In this document: positions 24,617 through 35,554 of the stretch, in pieces | How the letters are laid out: each line of letters opens with the position of its first letter | Position numbering within the stretch: position 1 is the first letter of the stretch | Assembly: GCA_029168955.1 (NCBI GenBank) | Contig: JAPDOI010000709.1 | Span: 186,001-250,000, forward strand | From: Aplectana chamaeleonis | Taxonomy: Eukaryota > Nematoda > Chromadorea > Rhabditida > Cosmocercidae | Length of the DNA stretch: 64,000 nt | Direction of reading: 5' to 3' | Program-made: the position numbers and the translations under genes | Notes under the pieces: generated by a model | Seen by the model: only the letters and a program-made list of their open reading frames with translations | What the model was told of the DNA's origin: nothing | The model's database searches: none

Positions 24617-24650
24617 GTCTGAAGAAGCCATTATTGGCGAAAGCTAACCA
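24617..24650 (+). ncRNA. Hammerhead-like motif in the PLE terminal arm (tentative)
   Basis: CTGAAGA (24620-24626), then a 4-bp hairpin GCCA-TTAT-TGGC, then GAAA (24640-24643), has the order of a hammerhead ribozyme catalytic core around stem II. The other arm repeats it on the minus strand at 23733-23766 with loop CTAT, so the stem is conserved and only the loop changes. Hammerhead motifs are known in the pseudo-LTRs of Penelope-like elements. An extra A before stem II and unresolved stems I and III keep this tentative. Confidence 0.35.
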
Positions 24651-24810
24651 AAATAAAAGGTGGAAGAAGAAGAGTCTTAAACTACCATAATAAGAAAGAC
24701 TAATCTAATGAGGCTCAGGGATAGCTCTATATTACCACAAGTCTGATTTTCGAATTTGATAATCAATTCAAAGAAATCCAGCGAACTCATTCGGAGCCAT
24801 CATTCACTTA

Positions 24811-24935
24811 AAGGCACTGTTCACGATAATCTTCAATTTTGAGATTATTCGCTATATTGATTAAGTGGCTCCCGGGTAGGATTAAAATGACGTAGAATTT
24901 GAGAGAAACGCACCAGAAGCACACGAAATCCTTTA
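24811..24935. mobile_element. Partial TTAA-type MITE end
   Basis: TTAAAGGCACTGTTCACGATAA at 24811 matches the terminus of the AGGCAC/AGGCAGC MITE group found elsewhere in this window (45173, 51805, 60688). The opposite end is not visible, and the sequence is cut by the foldback MITE at 24936. Confidence 0.5.
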
Positions 24936-25548
24936 AGGCAGCATACACGTTCGCAAACATGGTCGAGATATCAGCATAAATAGGCCCGCACGGCCCCTGC
25001 CATGTCGTCAACGACATTTGAAGCGCTGAAAACCATCCAGGATGACAGTATTTGACCATCCCTGTCACGCACGCCCGTATTTTCACACCCCTTTGAGTAA
25101 CAGAATGAAAAGTTGAACTTGAGAAAACATGTGATAGTTTAGAGTGATAGCACTATTAAAAGGGAGTGCACGAGAGAAACAGCTCGATTTACTTGAATAT
25201 AACCTGTCTAAACACCCATAAACTCTCATCCTACTCAGGATGGCTTTTGAAAGTGGAGGATTTCATCAGTGCACAAACATGTAATATCCAGGTAAATCGA
25301 GCTGTTTCTCTCGTGCACTCTCATTCGATAGTGCTATCACTCTCAATTATCACATGTTTTCTCAAGTTTACCTTTTCATTCTGTTACTCGAAGGGGTGTG
25401 AAAATACGGGTGTGCGTGACAGGGATGGTCAAATACTGTCAATCTGGATGGTTTTCAGCGCTTCAAACGTCGTTGACGACATGGCAGGGGCCGTGCGGGC
25501 CTATTTATGCTGATATCTCGACCATGTTTGCGAGCGTGTATGCTGCCT
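24936..25548. mobile_element. TTAA foldback MITE family F1, copy 1
   Basis: A 613-bp element of two long inverted arms starting AGGCAGCATACACG, ending in its complement and followed by TTAA at 25549-25552. The left flank TTTAA shares one A with the element. It is homologous along its length to 34906-35554 and 55983-56634 and is the most diverged of the three. No ORF. The TTAA target is a property of piggyBac-type transposition, but the terminal bases differ from canonical piggyBac ends. Confidence 0.85.
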
Positions 25549-25552
25549 TTAA

Positions 25553-26119
25553 GTATTAGACCGCCTCTTAAGTATGACAGGAAGTGTTTGTTGTGACCAC
25601 GAAATCTTTTGTGGACCCGTCCTTTGCAATTCTCTGCTATCTACTGCTCCGATCTTTCCTTGGGGCCCTAACTAATCCTGCTTTGCATTAAATATTCTTA
25701 TATTTTCGATTGACCCAATTTTCCAACGGTTACACACCCTGATCATGTTTATCCAACCGGACAACTAGTCTAGGCCAGAGAATAATGTCACTGAAATACG
25801 ACGTTTTAATGCCTTTCTCGCCGTTTCTTCTTAATTTTGATAACACTTGAAGGCCAACGCATTGTTTTGAGCGGAAAACTCGGGAAGGAAAATCATCATG
25901 AACACTGCCTTCGAAATAATTGGAAAGAATGAATCCGGAAAAGCAGTTTATCCGAAAATTTATAGAGGCTGTTTGATTCGTTGATTCAAAATCTTCGAAC
26001 GCTCTTGTCAGGTGAGCGATTTCCCGATTCGCCAAATACAGGCAGTGGATTGAACCCCGGCCGTGTAGTTGTCCTGTTCTGCCTTCATTGGCGAATAACC
26101 TCATACTCCTTATCAGCGG
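25553..26119. other. Unassigned intergenic sequence
   Basis: No gene or repeat recognised. A 166-codon minus-strand frame (25730-26230) overlaps this region but shows no domain and overlaps a dispersed repeat, so it is not called. Confidence 0.4.
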
Positions 26120-26345
26120 AAGTCTGCTGGGCGCATTGGCGCAGTACAATGTCGCGCTGCTCTCGTAACATCGAACAGATGGGCCTGGCTCGCAGCCTGT
26201 CGACTCGGTAAGTTTTGCCAACAACTTCACATGTGCTCATTTACATTGCGATGGTTCCTCATTTGGACAGCCATTACCTCCACATTTATGGAAGATGCTC
26301 ATTAGTCTTAATTCTGACTTAAGGCCAAATTACTACCGCGCCTGA
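26120..26345. repeat. Dispersed repeat R1, copy 1
   Basis: Shares GCGCAGTACAATGTCGCGCT and a following tract ending AAATTACTACCGC with 53030-53255 (moderate identity with indels). AATCTGGCTTAA next to GGGGCGGTAGT at about 49992-50014 is a third, reverse-oriented end. Family unknown. Confidence 0.6.
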
Positions 26346-27090
26346 TTTCTGTTTTCTGGCCATTTCGACTATAGTCGGATATAGCACTTTTTCGATTGTT
26401 CGACTCTTTTAATCGACTAAAACAGCGAGCGAGTGTTCCTATTTTTTTGCACTTTCAACTCTATTTAGCAAAAAAAAAATGGCCGGAATGTTTCACTCAC
26501 ATGAGGGGCTCGAAAGGCCGTGGCATCGTCAAAGGCATCATTCCTTCTCAAGTACCACGCAGCCTGAATAGTAAATGGTGTTGGACGATACTAGGCAGGA
26601 AATACCGAACGACAAGTATTTCCACGAGAGCCACCTAATGATTCTCATGGAAATCTGGCTCAATCTATATGAGCATCGGAACGGTCGGTTGTGTGGGCTT
26701 ATGATCATCATGCTACCATCATAACATGTTTTCGTGGTAATCGGCTTCGTTCGGTATTTCCACTTACTTCGGACGATCAGTTGGCGAGGATCGGAGTGCA
26801 TTCGATGGGCAACCTGCCTCACCCCACTCAGTTCCAGCTTGATGTGGACACGAGACACCTTACCGCCGTCACCGCTCTTAAGTTTGAAGTAAAAATAATG
26901 ATTCGTAGTTCTCAGAAAGTAGCGATGGTATCAAAGTAGATAACGCGGCCGGAGGTAGACTATACCAGTGAAGTCAAAATAGAGTGCGGTGTATTGCTAC
27001 CATCATAACATACCTTTGTCAATTCGAGACTTGATGCTTGAGTAGGAGCGGCCTGTTACGCCTACTATTATCTTTAGGGAGTCGTCAATT
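26346..27090. other. Unassigned intergenic sequence
   Basis: About 750 bp. It holds a weak inverted similarity (GAAATACCGAACGA near 26599 and TCGTTCGGTATTTC near 26748) but no gene. CTACCATCATAACAT occurs twice, at about 26713 and 26997. Confidence 0.35.
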
Positions 27091-27115
27091 GTGGTGAGCG
27101 CGAAGCGCTCACCAG

Positions 27116-27446
27116 GGGTCGTATTCGCCAACAACCCGCCGAGGGAAGTGGAAGGGAAGCGGAAGGGATGATACCGCGCGCGGCAGAGGAGCAGATCAAC
27201 CCATCTCACACCATGTAAGATGGAAATGCAAACTGTGTTACGTATCGATATCACTGCAAAAAGATAAAGATTCCATCGCAAAGCGGCCATTCTTCAGCTA
27301 TGCGATTCGAAAAATTCCGGCGGTCGCGAGGGAAGCCAAGGGAGGCGAGAGGTGGCCGTGGAGCGCGCGTTTTGTACTGAAATTTCACCTCATTTACCCT
27401 TCGACTACCCGGCGGGTACCCGGCGGGTTATTGGCGAATACGACCC
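27116..27446. mobile_element. TIR MITE family M2, copy 1 (331 bp)
   Basis: The termini GGGTCGTATTCGCCAACA-ACCCGCCG and their near-perfect complement are flanked by CAG on both sides (27113-27115, 27447-27449). An apparent empty site exists at about 35779, where GCACCAGGATTTGG reads through without an insert. The interior (TGCAAACTGTGTTACGTATC, GGAAGCCAAGGGAGGCGAG) is about 80 percent similar to 45890-46212. No ORF. Confidence 0.8.
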
Positions 27447-27449
27447 CAG

Positions 27450-27985
27450 ATTTGGCTTTGATTCGCCATCACGCAACCCCCTGATCTCAGTATCAGGGTC
27501 CAGAGTAAACGTAGAAAAACCGTTCTTTTTCCATTTAATATACTTTAGAAAGGTGAATAACTGTTCAAAAAATGGTCCAAAATGGTTACCTGAGATTCGA
27601 GAAAAAGTGTTAAAACCACGTCATTTTGGTCGAAAAAATGTTCATCTCCTTTTTTTTCAGTTGGCTTTCACGATCTTGTTGGAACACTTATCGATGAGCT
27701 AGAAAGCTCATTTTTGGTCAGGAAGTTGGCTATGTTTGCACCTAGCTCCTGTCAAAATTTGAAGTTGGTAGCTCAATTTTTGTGGAACCTCAAAATTGAG
27801 GGTCAGGAAAGACAAAAACACGTAAACATGTTATTATAAACCATCCGAAGTTTACTTATTCGTAAAAATGAACTAGTGAAATAAACACCGTTACTGATAG
27901 GCTTTTGCTCAGGATTTGACGGGGCAACGCTTCAATCAATACGGCAGGATCTCGGAAGCACTTTTTGGAACGCGGCACGGTGTGA
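27450..27985. other. Unassigned flank left of 42-bp array C
   Basis: No gene recognised. The last 40 bp (CTTTTTGGAACGCGGCACGG) resemble the left flank of array E near 36287 (TTTTTGAACGCTGCACGTG), suggesting that the two arrays share an ancestral border. Confidence 0.45.
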
Positions 27986-29411
27986 CTCAGAAGTGCGCCA
28001 CACAACGCCGTAGAAAGTGTGTGGGACCCAAGTGGGAGTGCGCCGGACGCCGTAGAAAGTGTGCGGGACCCAAATGAGAGTGCGCCACACGCCGTAGAAA
28101 GCGTTCGGGACCCAAGTGGAAGTGCGCCGGACGCCGTAGAAAGTGTGCAGGACCCAAATGGGTGTACGCAGAACGCAGTAGAAAGTGTGCGGGACCCAAA
28201 TGAGAGTGCGCCACACGCCGTAGAAAGTGTGCGGGACTCAAATGGGTGTGCGCCGGACACCTTATAAAGTGTGCGGAACCCAAATGGGAGTGCGCCGGAC
28301 GCCGTAGAAAGTGTACGGGACTCAAATAGGTGTGCGCAGAACGCCGTAGTAATTGTGTGGGACCCAAATGAGAGTGCGCCGGACGCCGTAGAAAGTATGC
28401 GGGACCCACGTGGGAGTGCGCCGGACGCCGTATAAAGTGTGCGGGACCCAAATGGGTGTGCGCAGAACGTCGTAGTAATTGTGTGGGACCCAAATGAGAG
28501 TGCGCCGGACGCCGTAGAAAGTGTGCGGGACCCAAATGAGAGTGCGCCGGACGCCGTAGAAAGTGTGCGGGACCCAAATGAGAGTGCGCCGGACGCCGTA
28601 GAAAGTGTACGGGACTCAAATGAGAGTGCGCCGGACGCCGTAGAAAGTGTGCGGGACCCAAATGGGAGTGCGCCGGACGCCGTAGAAAGTGTGCGGGACT
28701 CACGTGGGAGTGCGCCGGACGCCGTTTAAAGTGTGCGGGACCCAAATGGGTGTGCGCAGAACGCCGTAGTAATTATGTGGGACCCAAATAAGAGTGCGCC
28801 GGACGCCGTAGAAAGTGTGCGGGACCCAAATGGGTGTGCGCAGAACGCCGTAGAAATTGTGCGGGACCCAAATGAGACAGCGTTGGACGCCGTAGAAAGT
28901 GTGCGGGACCCAAGTGGGAGTGCGCCGGACGCCGTAGAAAGTGTGCGGGACCCAAATGAGAGTGCGCCGGACGCCGTAGAAAGTGTGCGGGACCCAAATG
29001 AGACAGCGTCGTATGCCGTAGAAAGTGTGCGGGACCCAAGTGGGAGTGCGCCGGACGCCGTAGAAAGTGTGCGGGATCCAAATGGGTGTGCGTAGAACGC
29101 CGTAGAAAGTGTGCGGGACTCAAATGGGTGTGCGCAGAACGCCCTAGAAAGTGTGTAGAACCCAAATGAGAGTGCGCCGGACGCCGTAGAAAGTGTGCGG
29201 AACCCAAATGAGAGTGCGCCGGACGCCCTAGAAAGTGTGCGGGACCCAAATGAGACAGCGTCGTACGCCGCCGAAAGTGTGCGAGACCCAAGTGGGAGTA
29301 CGCCGGACGCCGTAGAACGTGTGCGGGACTCAAAAAAAGGAGTGCGCCGGACGCCGTAGAAAGTGTGCGGGACCCAAGTGGGAGTGCGCCGGACGCCGTA
29401 GAAAGTGTAAG
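27986..29411. repeat. 42-bp satellite array C
   Basis: About 34 copies of a 42-bp unit made of two 21-bp halves: AGTGCGCCGGACGCCGTAGA-A and AGTGTGCGGGACCCAAATGA-G. A variant unit with GTGTGCGCAGAACGCCGTAG-TAATT starts near 28320, 28446 and 28740, spacings of 126 and 294 bp (3 and 7 units), so there is higher-order structure. The core GGACGCCGTAGAAAGTG aligns with GGACGTCGTGAAAAGTG of array A. Stop-free frames on both strands are a consequence of the period. Confidence 0.95.
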
Positions 29412-29420
29412 GTGACCCAA

Positions 29421-29727
29421 TATTAGAAGCACGCCCATGCCGATCATTTATTCCGCAGGGCTACCGTAACCATTCTTGAGCAAAACATGATAACGAGCGA
29501 TAACACACGCTCATAGCATGCGGGGTATAAAAGGGCAGAGGAGAGGTATGCAATCATTCACACACCGTTCTCTTCGAGAAGCCGCCGGGAAGTGGCTGAG
29601 GAGGTCGAAATTGTGCAAACACGTTTGTTGGCTATTACGATGTGCTCATATCCAAGCTGACACTCAGAAAATTTTTGAAGGAGGGTTACGGTAGCCCTGC
29701 GGAAAAATGATCGGCATGAGCGTGCTT
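29421..29727. mobile_element. TIR MITE family M3 inserted in array C
   Basis: Inverted ends of about 45 bp (AAGCACGCCCATGCCGATCA ... and its complement ending GCGTGCTT), with GTGACCCAA on both sides (29412-29420 and 29728-29736). That 9-bp match could be a target duplication, but it is also a normal array motif. A TATAAAAGGG box lies at 29526-29535 inside. No ORF. Confidence 0.75.
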
Positions 29728-29925
29728 GTGACCCAAATGGGTGTGCGCAGAACGCCGTAGAAAGTGTGCAGGACATCAGTGGGAGTGTGCAGGACATTAG
29801 TGGGAGTGTGCAGGACGTCATAGAAAGTGTGCAGGACATCAGAGGGAGTGTGCAGGACATCAGTTGGAGTGCGCAGGACGACATAGAAGGGGGAGGGGGG
29901 CAGGACATCAGTGGGTTTACTTTCA
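29728..29925. repeat. Array C continuation, transitional to the array E type
   Basis: After the MITE the array resumes with one array C unit, then changes to 21-bp half-units GTGCAGGACATCAGTGGGAG-T repeated several times with occasional GTGCAGGACGTCATAGAAA-GT. These are the array E half-units, so this segment bridges the two arrays. Confidence 0.9.
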
Positions 29926-29981
29926 TCTAACACCGCCAGGCATATATCATGTTAGAAAGGAAACCTTTAGGAAAAATAAAT

Positions 29982-30621
29982 GAAATTCCTGAAAGTTTAG
30001 GTTCCTGGCAAAAGTGAAGATTTGGCATGGCCATAGAAATATACTCAGTTAAAAAGGGAAAATAACGAAAAATAAAAAAAAGGTTTTGAAATATTCCTGA
30101 GAACGATTTGGCGTAGAATAATTTGTTCTTCGGGAAATGAAGTGAAATAGTTGAAAGTATGATTTGGCAGTCGAGTTTGAACCAGCTATTGATAAGAGTT
30201 GTGCAAAACGAGAGAACGCCTTGTCTGTGCTTATCCGTAGAACATATCGAAGCGAAATCACGCGTGTTGATTTTACTTCACCTAGTACGTGAAGACCACC
30301 GCATTACAGCTCCCGAAAAAGTTTTGATGCTTCCCATTTCACGCGTGATTTCGCTTCGATATGTTCTACGGATAAGCACAGACAAGGCGATCTCTCGTTT
30401 TGCACAACTCTTATCAACAGCTGGTTCAAACTCGAATTCCAAATCATACTTTCAACTATTTCACTTCATTTCCCGGAGAACAAATTATTCTACGCCAAAT
30501 CGTTCTCAGGAATATTTCAAAACCTTTTTTCATTTTTCATTATTTTCCTTTTTTAACTGAGTATATTTCTATGGCCATGCCAAATCTTCACTTTTGCCAG
30601 GAACCTAAACTTTCAGGAATT
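29982..30621. mobile_element. Foldback element with GATTTGGC motifs, copy 1
   Basis: A 640-bp inverted repeat with arms of about 290 bp, beginning GAAATTCCTGAAAGTTTAGG and ending in its complement. The left arm carries GATTTGGC at 30019, 30105 and 30161, the last two preceded by TGAAAT 18-19 bases upstream. The related foldback at 38845-39580 has the same motif pairs. No convincing ORF. Confidence 0.85.
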
Positions 30622-30801
30622 GAACTCTCAAACGTTTCGTATATCATTCCTATTATCTGGCAGCGGAACTGGATGTCTGCTATCCGGCGGATGCCGTCCG
30701 TCCCTGCACCCCTAGACAACGAGAGTGGCCGCTACGCCGTTCTGGGGTGATAAACTTAGTAATCTCCAAGTTCTCCTTTCTTCGAATCTCGGCATTGTAT
30801 A

Positions 30802-31208
30802 TTATTATGTTGGAATTCCTATGCCGGACGAGGTTGGTGATGGAATGATTTATTTCGAGCCTGACATTTCGACTGACGTCTTCTTCAGAGGCCTAAAAGT
30901 GTGGTTCGAGCATTATTTTATTCATGATCTACCCTATCAAGCGCCTCCACCATGCCAGCAGTTCTGACGCGCTGCGACGTGCGGCACAGAGGCGCTAAAC
31001 AGGATCAGGCCAACCCACCGCGTCACTCAAAGGTGGAGTGACGCGGTGGGTTGGCCTGATCCTGTTTAGCGCCTCTGTGCCGCACGTCGCAGCGCGTCAG
31101 AACTGCTGGCATGGAGGAGGCGCTTGATGACGTCAGTCGAAACGTCGGGCCCGAAATAAAACATTCCATCTACCAACCTCGTCCGGCATAGGAATTCCAA
31201 CATAATGA
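30802..31208. mobile_element. Foldback element with a 79-bp perfect hairpin core
   Basis: Outer arms beginning TTATGTTGGAATTCCTATGC are imperfect, and the left one carries about 60 bp absent from the right. The inner arms 30950-31028 and 31036-31114 are perfectly complementary over 79 bp around the 7-base loop AAAGGTG. Such perfection implies recent origin or gene conversion between arms. A transcript through it would form long double-stranded RNA. Confidence 0.9.
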
Positions 31209-31714
31209 TAAACTTAGTGTTAGGGTGTCCCGTTTCTGCAGTCTGATATAATCGAGAACCAGGGGAGGGCATGTCAAGATCTCTTTTCCAAAGCCTAAGG
31301 GTAATTTGAGGAGGCATATTTTTACATGCAGGGCAGGCTTAAACTATTTAAGCCTAAAGTACACCGCTTCACCGAACATATTGTGGTGCGCGGGAAGCGC
31401 GCACCTGATTGGAAAAGGATTGCTTCTGCGCACAACCCTTATTCCAGAATCTAGGCTTGGGAGAAGTCTTGGAACAATGAACTTTCACAAAAGATGGAGC
31501 AGTAAATATTCTCAACATTGCCCAAATTTCAGAAAAATCCACCCAGTGGTTCTCGAAATATTTAAAAAATTTGTGAATTTTTAAATGTGTGTGTGTCTGA
31601 AGTAATTTAGTGATAAGCAGTTCGGTGAGTTTTTTAGGAGAAATGGAATGATAACGTGATAAGGCTTAATAGAATTTGAGATACGTTGTGCCACAGGTCC
31701 ATCAGGGACCGTAT
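31209..31714. other. Unassigned intergenic sequence
   Basis: About 500 bp without a recognisable gene. It contains a short palindromic GGTGCGCGGGAAGCGCGCAC at about 31384, similar to those at 27092 and 35761. Confidence 0.4.
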
Positions 31715-34010
31715 GCTCCGTGTGCGGAACTCAAATTGAAGTGCACCAAGCGCTGTATAAAGTGGGCGGGACCAAACTGGGAGTGAACAGAGCGCCGGGA
31801 AAAGTGGACGGGACACAACTGGGAGTGCGTAGAACGCCGGAAAAAAGTGGTCGGGAAGCTAGTGATAGTGCACAGCGCGCCGGGAAAAGTGGGCGGGAAC
31901 CAACCGGGAGTGCGTACGGCGCCAGGAAAAGTGGGCGGGATCCATCTGGGAGTGCGTAGAGCGCCTGAAAAAACGGTCGGGAAGCTAGTGACAGTGCACA
32001 GCGCGCCGGGAAAAGTGGGCGGGAACCAACCGGGAGTGCGTACGGCGCCGGGAAAAGTGGACGGGACCCAACTGGGGGTGCGTAGAAAGCCGGAAAAAGT
32101 GGGCGGGACCCATCTGGGAGTGCGTAGAGCACCGGAAAAAGAGGGCGGGACCAAAATAGGAGGGCAGAGAGCGCCGGAAAAAAAGTGGCCGGGACCCTAG
32201 TGAAAGTGCACAGCGCGCTAGGAAAAGTGGACGGGACTCAATTGGGAGTGCATATAGTGCCGGGAAAAGTTGACGGCACCTAACTGGTAGTGCTTAGGCC
32301 GCTCGGAAAAGTGGGCGTGACCCACAAAGGAGTGCACAGAGCGCCGGAAAAAGTGGTCGGGACCCTAGTGAGAGTGCACAGCGCGCCGGGGAAAGTAGAT
32401 GGGGTCCAACTGGGAGTGCGTAGAGCACCGGAAAAAGAGGGCGGGACCCAACTGGGGGTGCGTAGAAAGCCGGGAAAAGTGGGCGGGACCCATCTGGGAG
32501 TGCGTTGAGCACCGGAAAAAGAGGGCGGGACCAAAATAGGAGGGCAGAGAGTGCCGGAAAAAAAGTGGCCGGGACCCCAGTGAAAGTGCACAGCGCGCTA
32601 GGAAAAGTGGGCGTGATCCAACTGGGAGTGCGTAGAGCGCCTGAAAAAACGGTCGGGAAGCTAGTGATAGTGCACAACGCGCCGGGAAAAGTGGGCGGGA
32701 ACCAACCAGGAGTGCGTAGAGCACTGGAGAAAGAGGGCGGGACCCAACTGGGAGTGCGTTGAGCACCGGAAAAAGAGGGCGGGACCAAAATAGGAGGGCA
32801 GAGAGCGCCGGAAAAAAAGTGGTCTGGACCCTAGTGAAAGTGCACAGCGCGCCAGGAAAAGTGGGCGGGATCCAACTGGGAGTGCGTAGAGCGCCTGAAA
32901 AAACGGTCGGGAAGCTAGTGATAGTGCACAACGCGCCGGGAAAAGTGGGCGGGAACCAACCAGGAGTGCGTAGAGCACCGGAAAGAGAGGGCGGGACCTA
33001 ACTGGGGGTGCGTAGAAAGCTGGAAAAAGTGGGCGGGACCTAACTGGGAGTGCGTAGAGCACCGGAAAAGAGGGTGGGACCGAAATAGGAGGGCAGAGAG
33101 CGCTGGGAAAAGTGGTCGGGATCCTAGTGAGAGTGCACAGCGCGCCAGGAAAAGTGGGCGGGATCCATCTGGGAGTGCGCAGAGCGCCTGAAAAAAAAAC
33201 GGTCGGGAAGCTAGTGACAGTGCACAGCGCGCTGGGAAAAGTGGGCGGGAACCAACTGGGAGTGCGTAGGGCACCGCTAAAAGTGGACGGGGCCCAAGTG
33301 GGAGTCGTAGAACGCCGGACAAAGCGGTAGGGAAGCTAGTGAAAGTGCGTAGAGCTCCGGAAAAAGTGGACGGGACCCTAGTGAGAGTGCACAGCGCGCC
33401 GGGAAAAGTGGTCGGGACCCAAATAGGAGTGCACAGCGCGCCGGGGAAAGTAGGCGGGGTCCAACTGGGAGTGCGTAGAGCACCGGAAAAAGAGGGCGGG
33501 ACCGAAATAGGAGGGCAGAGTGCGCCGGGAGAAGAGGACGGGACCCAACTGGGGGTGCGTAGAAAGCCGGAAAAAGTGGGCGGGACCCATCTGGGAGTGC
33601 GTAGAGCACCGGAAAAAGAAGGGGAGACCAAAATAGGAGGGCAGAGAGCGCCGGGAAAAAGTGGTCGGGACCTTAGTGAAAGTGCACAGCGCGCCAGGAA
33701 AAGTGGGCGGGATCCAACTGGGAGTGCGCAGAGCGCCTGAAAAAAAAACGGTCGGGAAGCTAGTGACAGTGCACAGCGGGCCGGGAAAAGTGGGCGGGAA
33801 TCAACTGGAAATGCGTAGGGAGCCTGGAAAACCAGGCGGGACAGAAATAGGAGTGCTCAGAGCGCCGGGAAAAGTGGACGGAACCCAATATGGAGTGCAT
33901 GGAGTGCCGGAAGAAGTGGTCGGGAATCAAGAGTGAGTGCATAGAGCGCCGGTAAAAGTGGTCGGGACCCAACTGAGAGTGCGTAGAGCGCCAGGGTCCC
34001 ACCGGGGTGC
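31715..34010. repeat. 42-bp satellite array D
   Basis: About 55 copies of a 42-bp unit: GGGAGTGCGTAGAGCACCGG then AAAAAGTGGGCGGGACCCAA then CT. Variants include GTCGGGAAGCTAGTGATAGT-GCACAGCGC and GGGACCAAAATAGGAGGGCA. A six-unit (about 252-bp) higher-order block repeats at 32505 and 32759. The core CGCCGGGAAAAGTGGGCGGG aligns with that of arrays A, C and E. The long open frames on both strands are not called as genes. Confidence 0.95.
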
Positions 34011-34105
34011 ACAGTGCGCCGGGGAATGTTACGTGTCCTACAGTGCCGAGCGGGTTCGATGAGCAGAAAGGTCATAAGCGGTACTGTCTTATTCTTCCTT
34101 CTTCT

Positions 34106-34905
34106 TAAAGGCAGCAGATATGCTCGAAAAAGTTGTTGAGATAACTACGTTTTTGAAGTCGCTTGGCTCCCAGTAGACTGCTCACGCCGTTTGGAGTGTC
34201 AAAAAAGAGTCAAAACTACTAAATTTCAGCAATGCAAATTGAAAAATTTCTGCAACCCCGCCCCTGAGCTTCTGCAACCCCGCCCCAAAACACAAACTCG
34301 TCCAGATTGATAGTACTAATACGTCCCTTTGGGTGGTTTTTGATGCTTCCAACTAGGTTAACGTTCCAGTACAGGCTGTAAGAGTATATCGCCTTCTCTA
34401 TCTCAACCGTTTTGTGGCGAATATTCGCTGTTTCAACCGCGCGCTGCTAAACTCGTCTACTTTCACCTGATAACAAAATAACCATTATTCCCCTATTTGC
34501 ACACAGTTCGTTTTTTTGTCAGTACCCAATAAAATAAAAAAATAAAAATAAAAATTGAGCTACAGAAGCATGTTGGACGAGTTGTCCGTGGCTTGTAACT
34601 TCCGTCATTTGCAACCGATGTATGCGAGCCGGCCTGAATGGATAGAGAGGCTGAGAATGAAGGGAAGAACGGGGCTATCGACCGGAAATCATCGCTCATC
34701 TCGCCACTGTTGAGCTCGAAAGATCGTAAAAGGGGCGTGCCAAAGTGGTTTCTGGATGTGGGAGCCCCAGGGTAGCTTCCTCCTATATCTCGCTTATTCA
34801 GACGAAATGAGAGCTCGCGCTTGGCAGGCGCTATATGGGGTGGGTCTGCTTCACAATTATGTAGAAATTTCAGATTTCGCCCCTGAGCTTGGACTGTGCC
34901 TTTAA
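34106..34905. mobile_element. Nested remnants of TTAA-type MITEs
   Basis: Starts with TTAAAGGCAGCAGATATGCT, matching the element end at 52256. 34380-34530 is the reverse complement of part of 52256-52606 (GGCGAATATTCGCTGTTTCA, GATAACAAAATAACC). 34540-34900 matches the 45173-45657 and 60300-60550 family (GGACGAGTTGTCCGTGGCTT, ACTTCCGTCATTTGCAACCG), ending GGACTGTGCCT at the TTAA shared with the next element. No gene. Confidence 0.7.
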
Positions 34906-35554
34906 AGGCAGCATACACGCTCGTAAGCATAGTCGAGATAACAGCATAGATAGGTCCGCACGGCCCGTACCATGTCGTGAATGACGTTTGAAGCGCTGCA
35001 AACTGTCCAGGATGACAATATTTGACAATGTTTGAGCAATCTTGCCTTCCACGCCGTATTTTCACACCTTCGAGTAACAGAATGAGAATCGATACTTGAG
35101 AAAACATGTGATAACATAGAATGATAGCACTATAAAAAGGGAGTGCAGTAGAGAAAAAACTCGATTTACCTCAATATAACATGTTTGTGCACTGATAAAA
35201 TCCTCCATTTCAAGAGGTCAGCCAAAGTAGAGCGGCATTCTCGAAAGTGGACGAGAGTCATTAGGTATGCAGACATGTTATACCCAAGTAAACCAAGCTA
35301 TTTCTCTCGTGCACTCCTATTTCATAGTGCTATCACTCTCAATTATCACATGTTTTCACAAGTATCAATTCTCATTCTGTTACCCGGAGGGGTGTGAAAA
35401 TACGGGCGTGGAAGGCAAGATTGCTCAAACATAGTCAAATATTGTCATCCTGGACAGTTTTCAGAGCTTCAAACGTCGTTGACGACATAGTACGGGCCGT
35501 GCGGACCTATCTATGCTGTTATCTCGACTATGCTTGCGAGCGTGTATGCTGCCT
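34906..35554. mobile_element. TTAA foldback MITE family F1, copy 2
   Basis: A 649-bp inverted-arm element flanked exactly by TTAA (34902-34905, 35555-35558). It is very close in sequence to 55983-56634 and inserted flush against an older MITE end, so the junction TGCCTTTAAAGGCA is a 14-bp palindrome (34897-34910). Confidence 0.9.

Larger units (their letters stand above)
23731..24650 (-). mobile_element. Penelope-like retroelement (PLE), 3' fragment with inverted terminal arms
   Basis: Arms of about 255 bp (23733-23990 and 24390-24650) are inverted copies of each other. They enclose the C-terminal GIY-YIG coding segment on the minus strand. Penelope-like elements commonly carry flanking pseudo-LTRs in direct or inverted orientation and are often 5'-truncated, which fits. 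No reverse transcriptase segment is present, so only the 3' part remains. Each arm ends in a small hairpin inside a CTGAAGA...GAAA motif. Confidence 0.75.

Noticed and set aside
26030..26070. tRNA-like T-arm (GGGGTTCAATCC on the minus strand)
   Set aside because: No complementary T stem, acceptor stem or A box could be folded around it.
29526..29535. TATAAAAGGG as a gene promoter
   Set aside because: It is internal to a MITE with no downstream ORF; chance or element-derived.
27987..33936. Long frames rich in SAPDAVESVRDPN, LRRPAHSHLGPAHF, or GSRPLFPARCALSLASRP
   Set aside because: Translations of 42-bp arrays C and D; no coding evidence beyond absence of stops.
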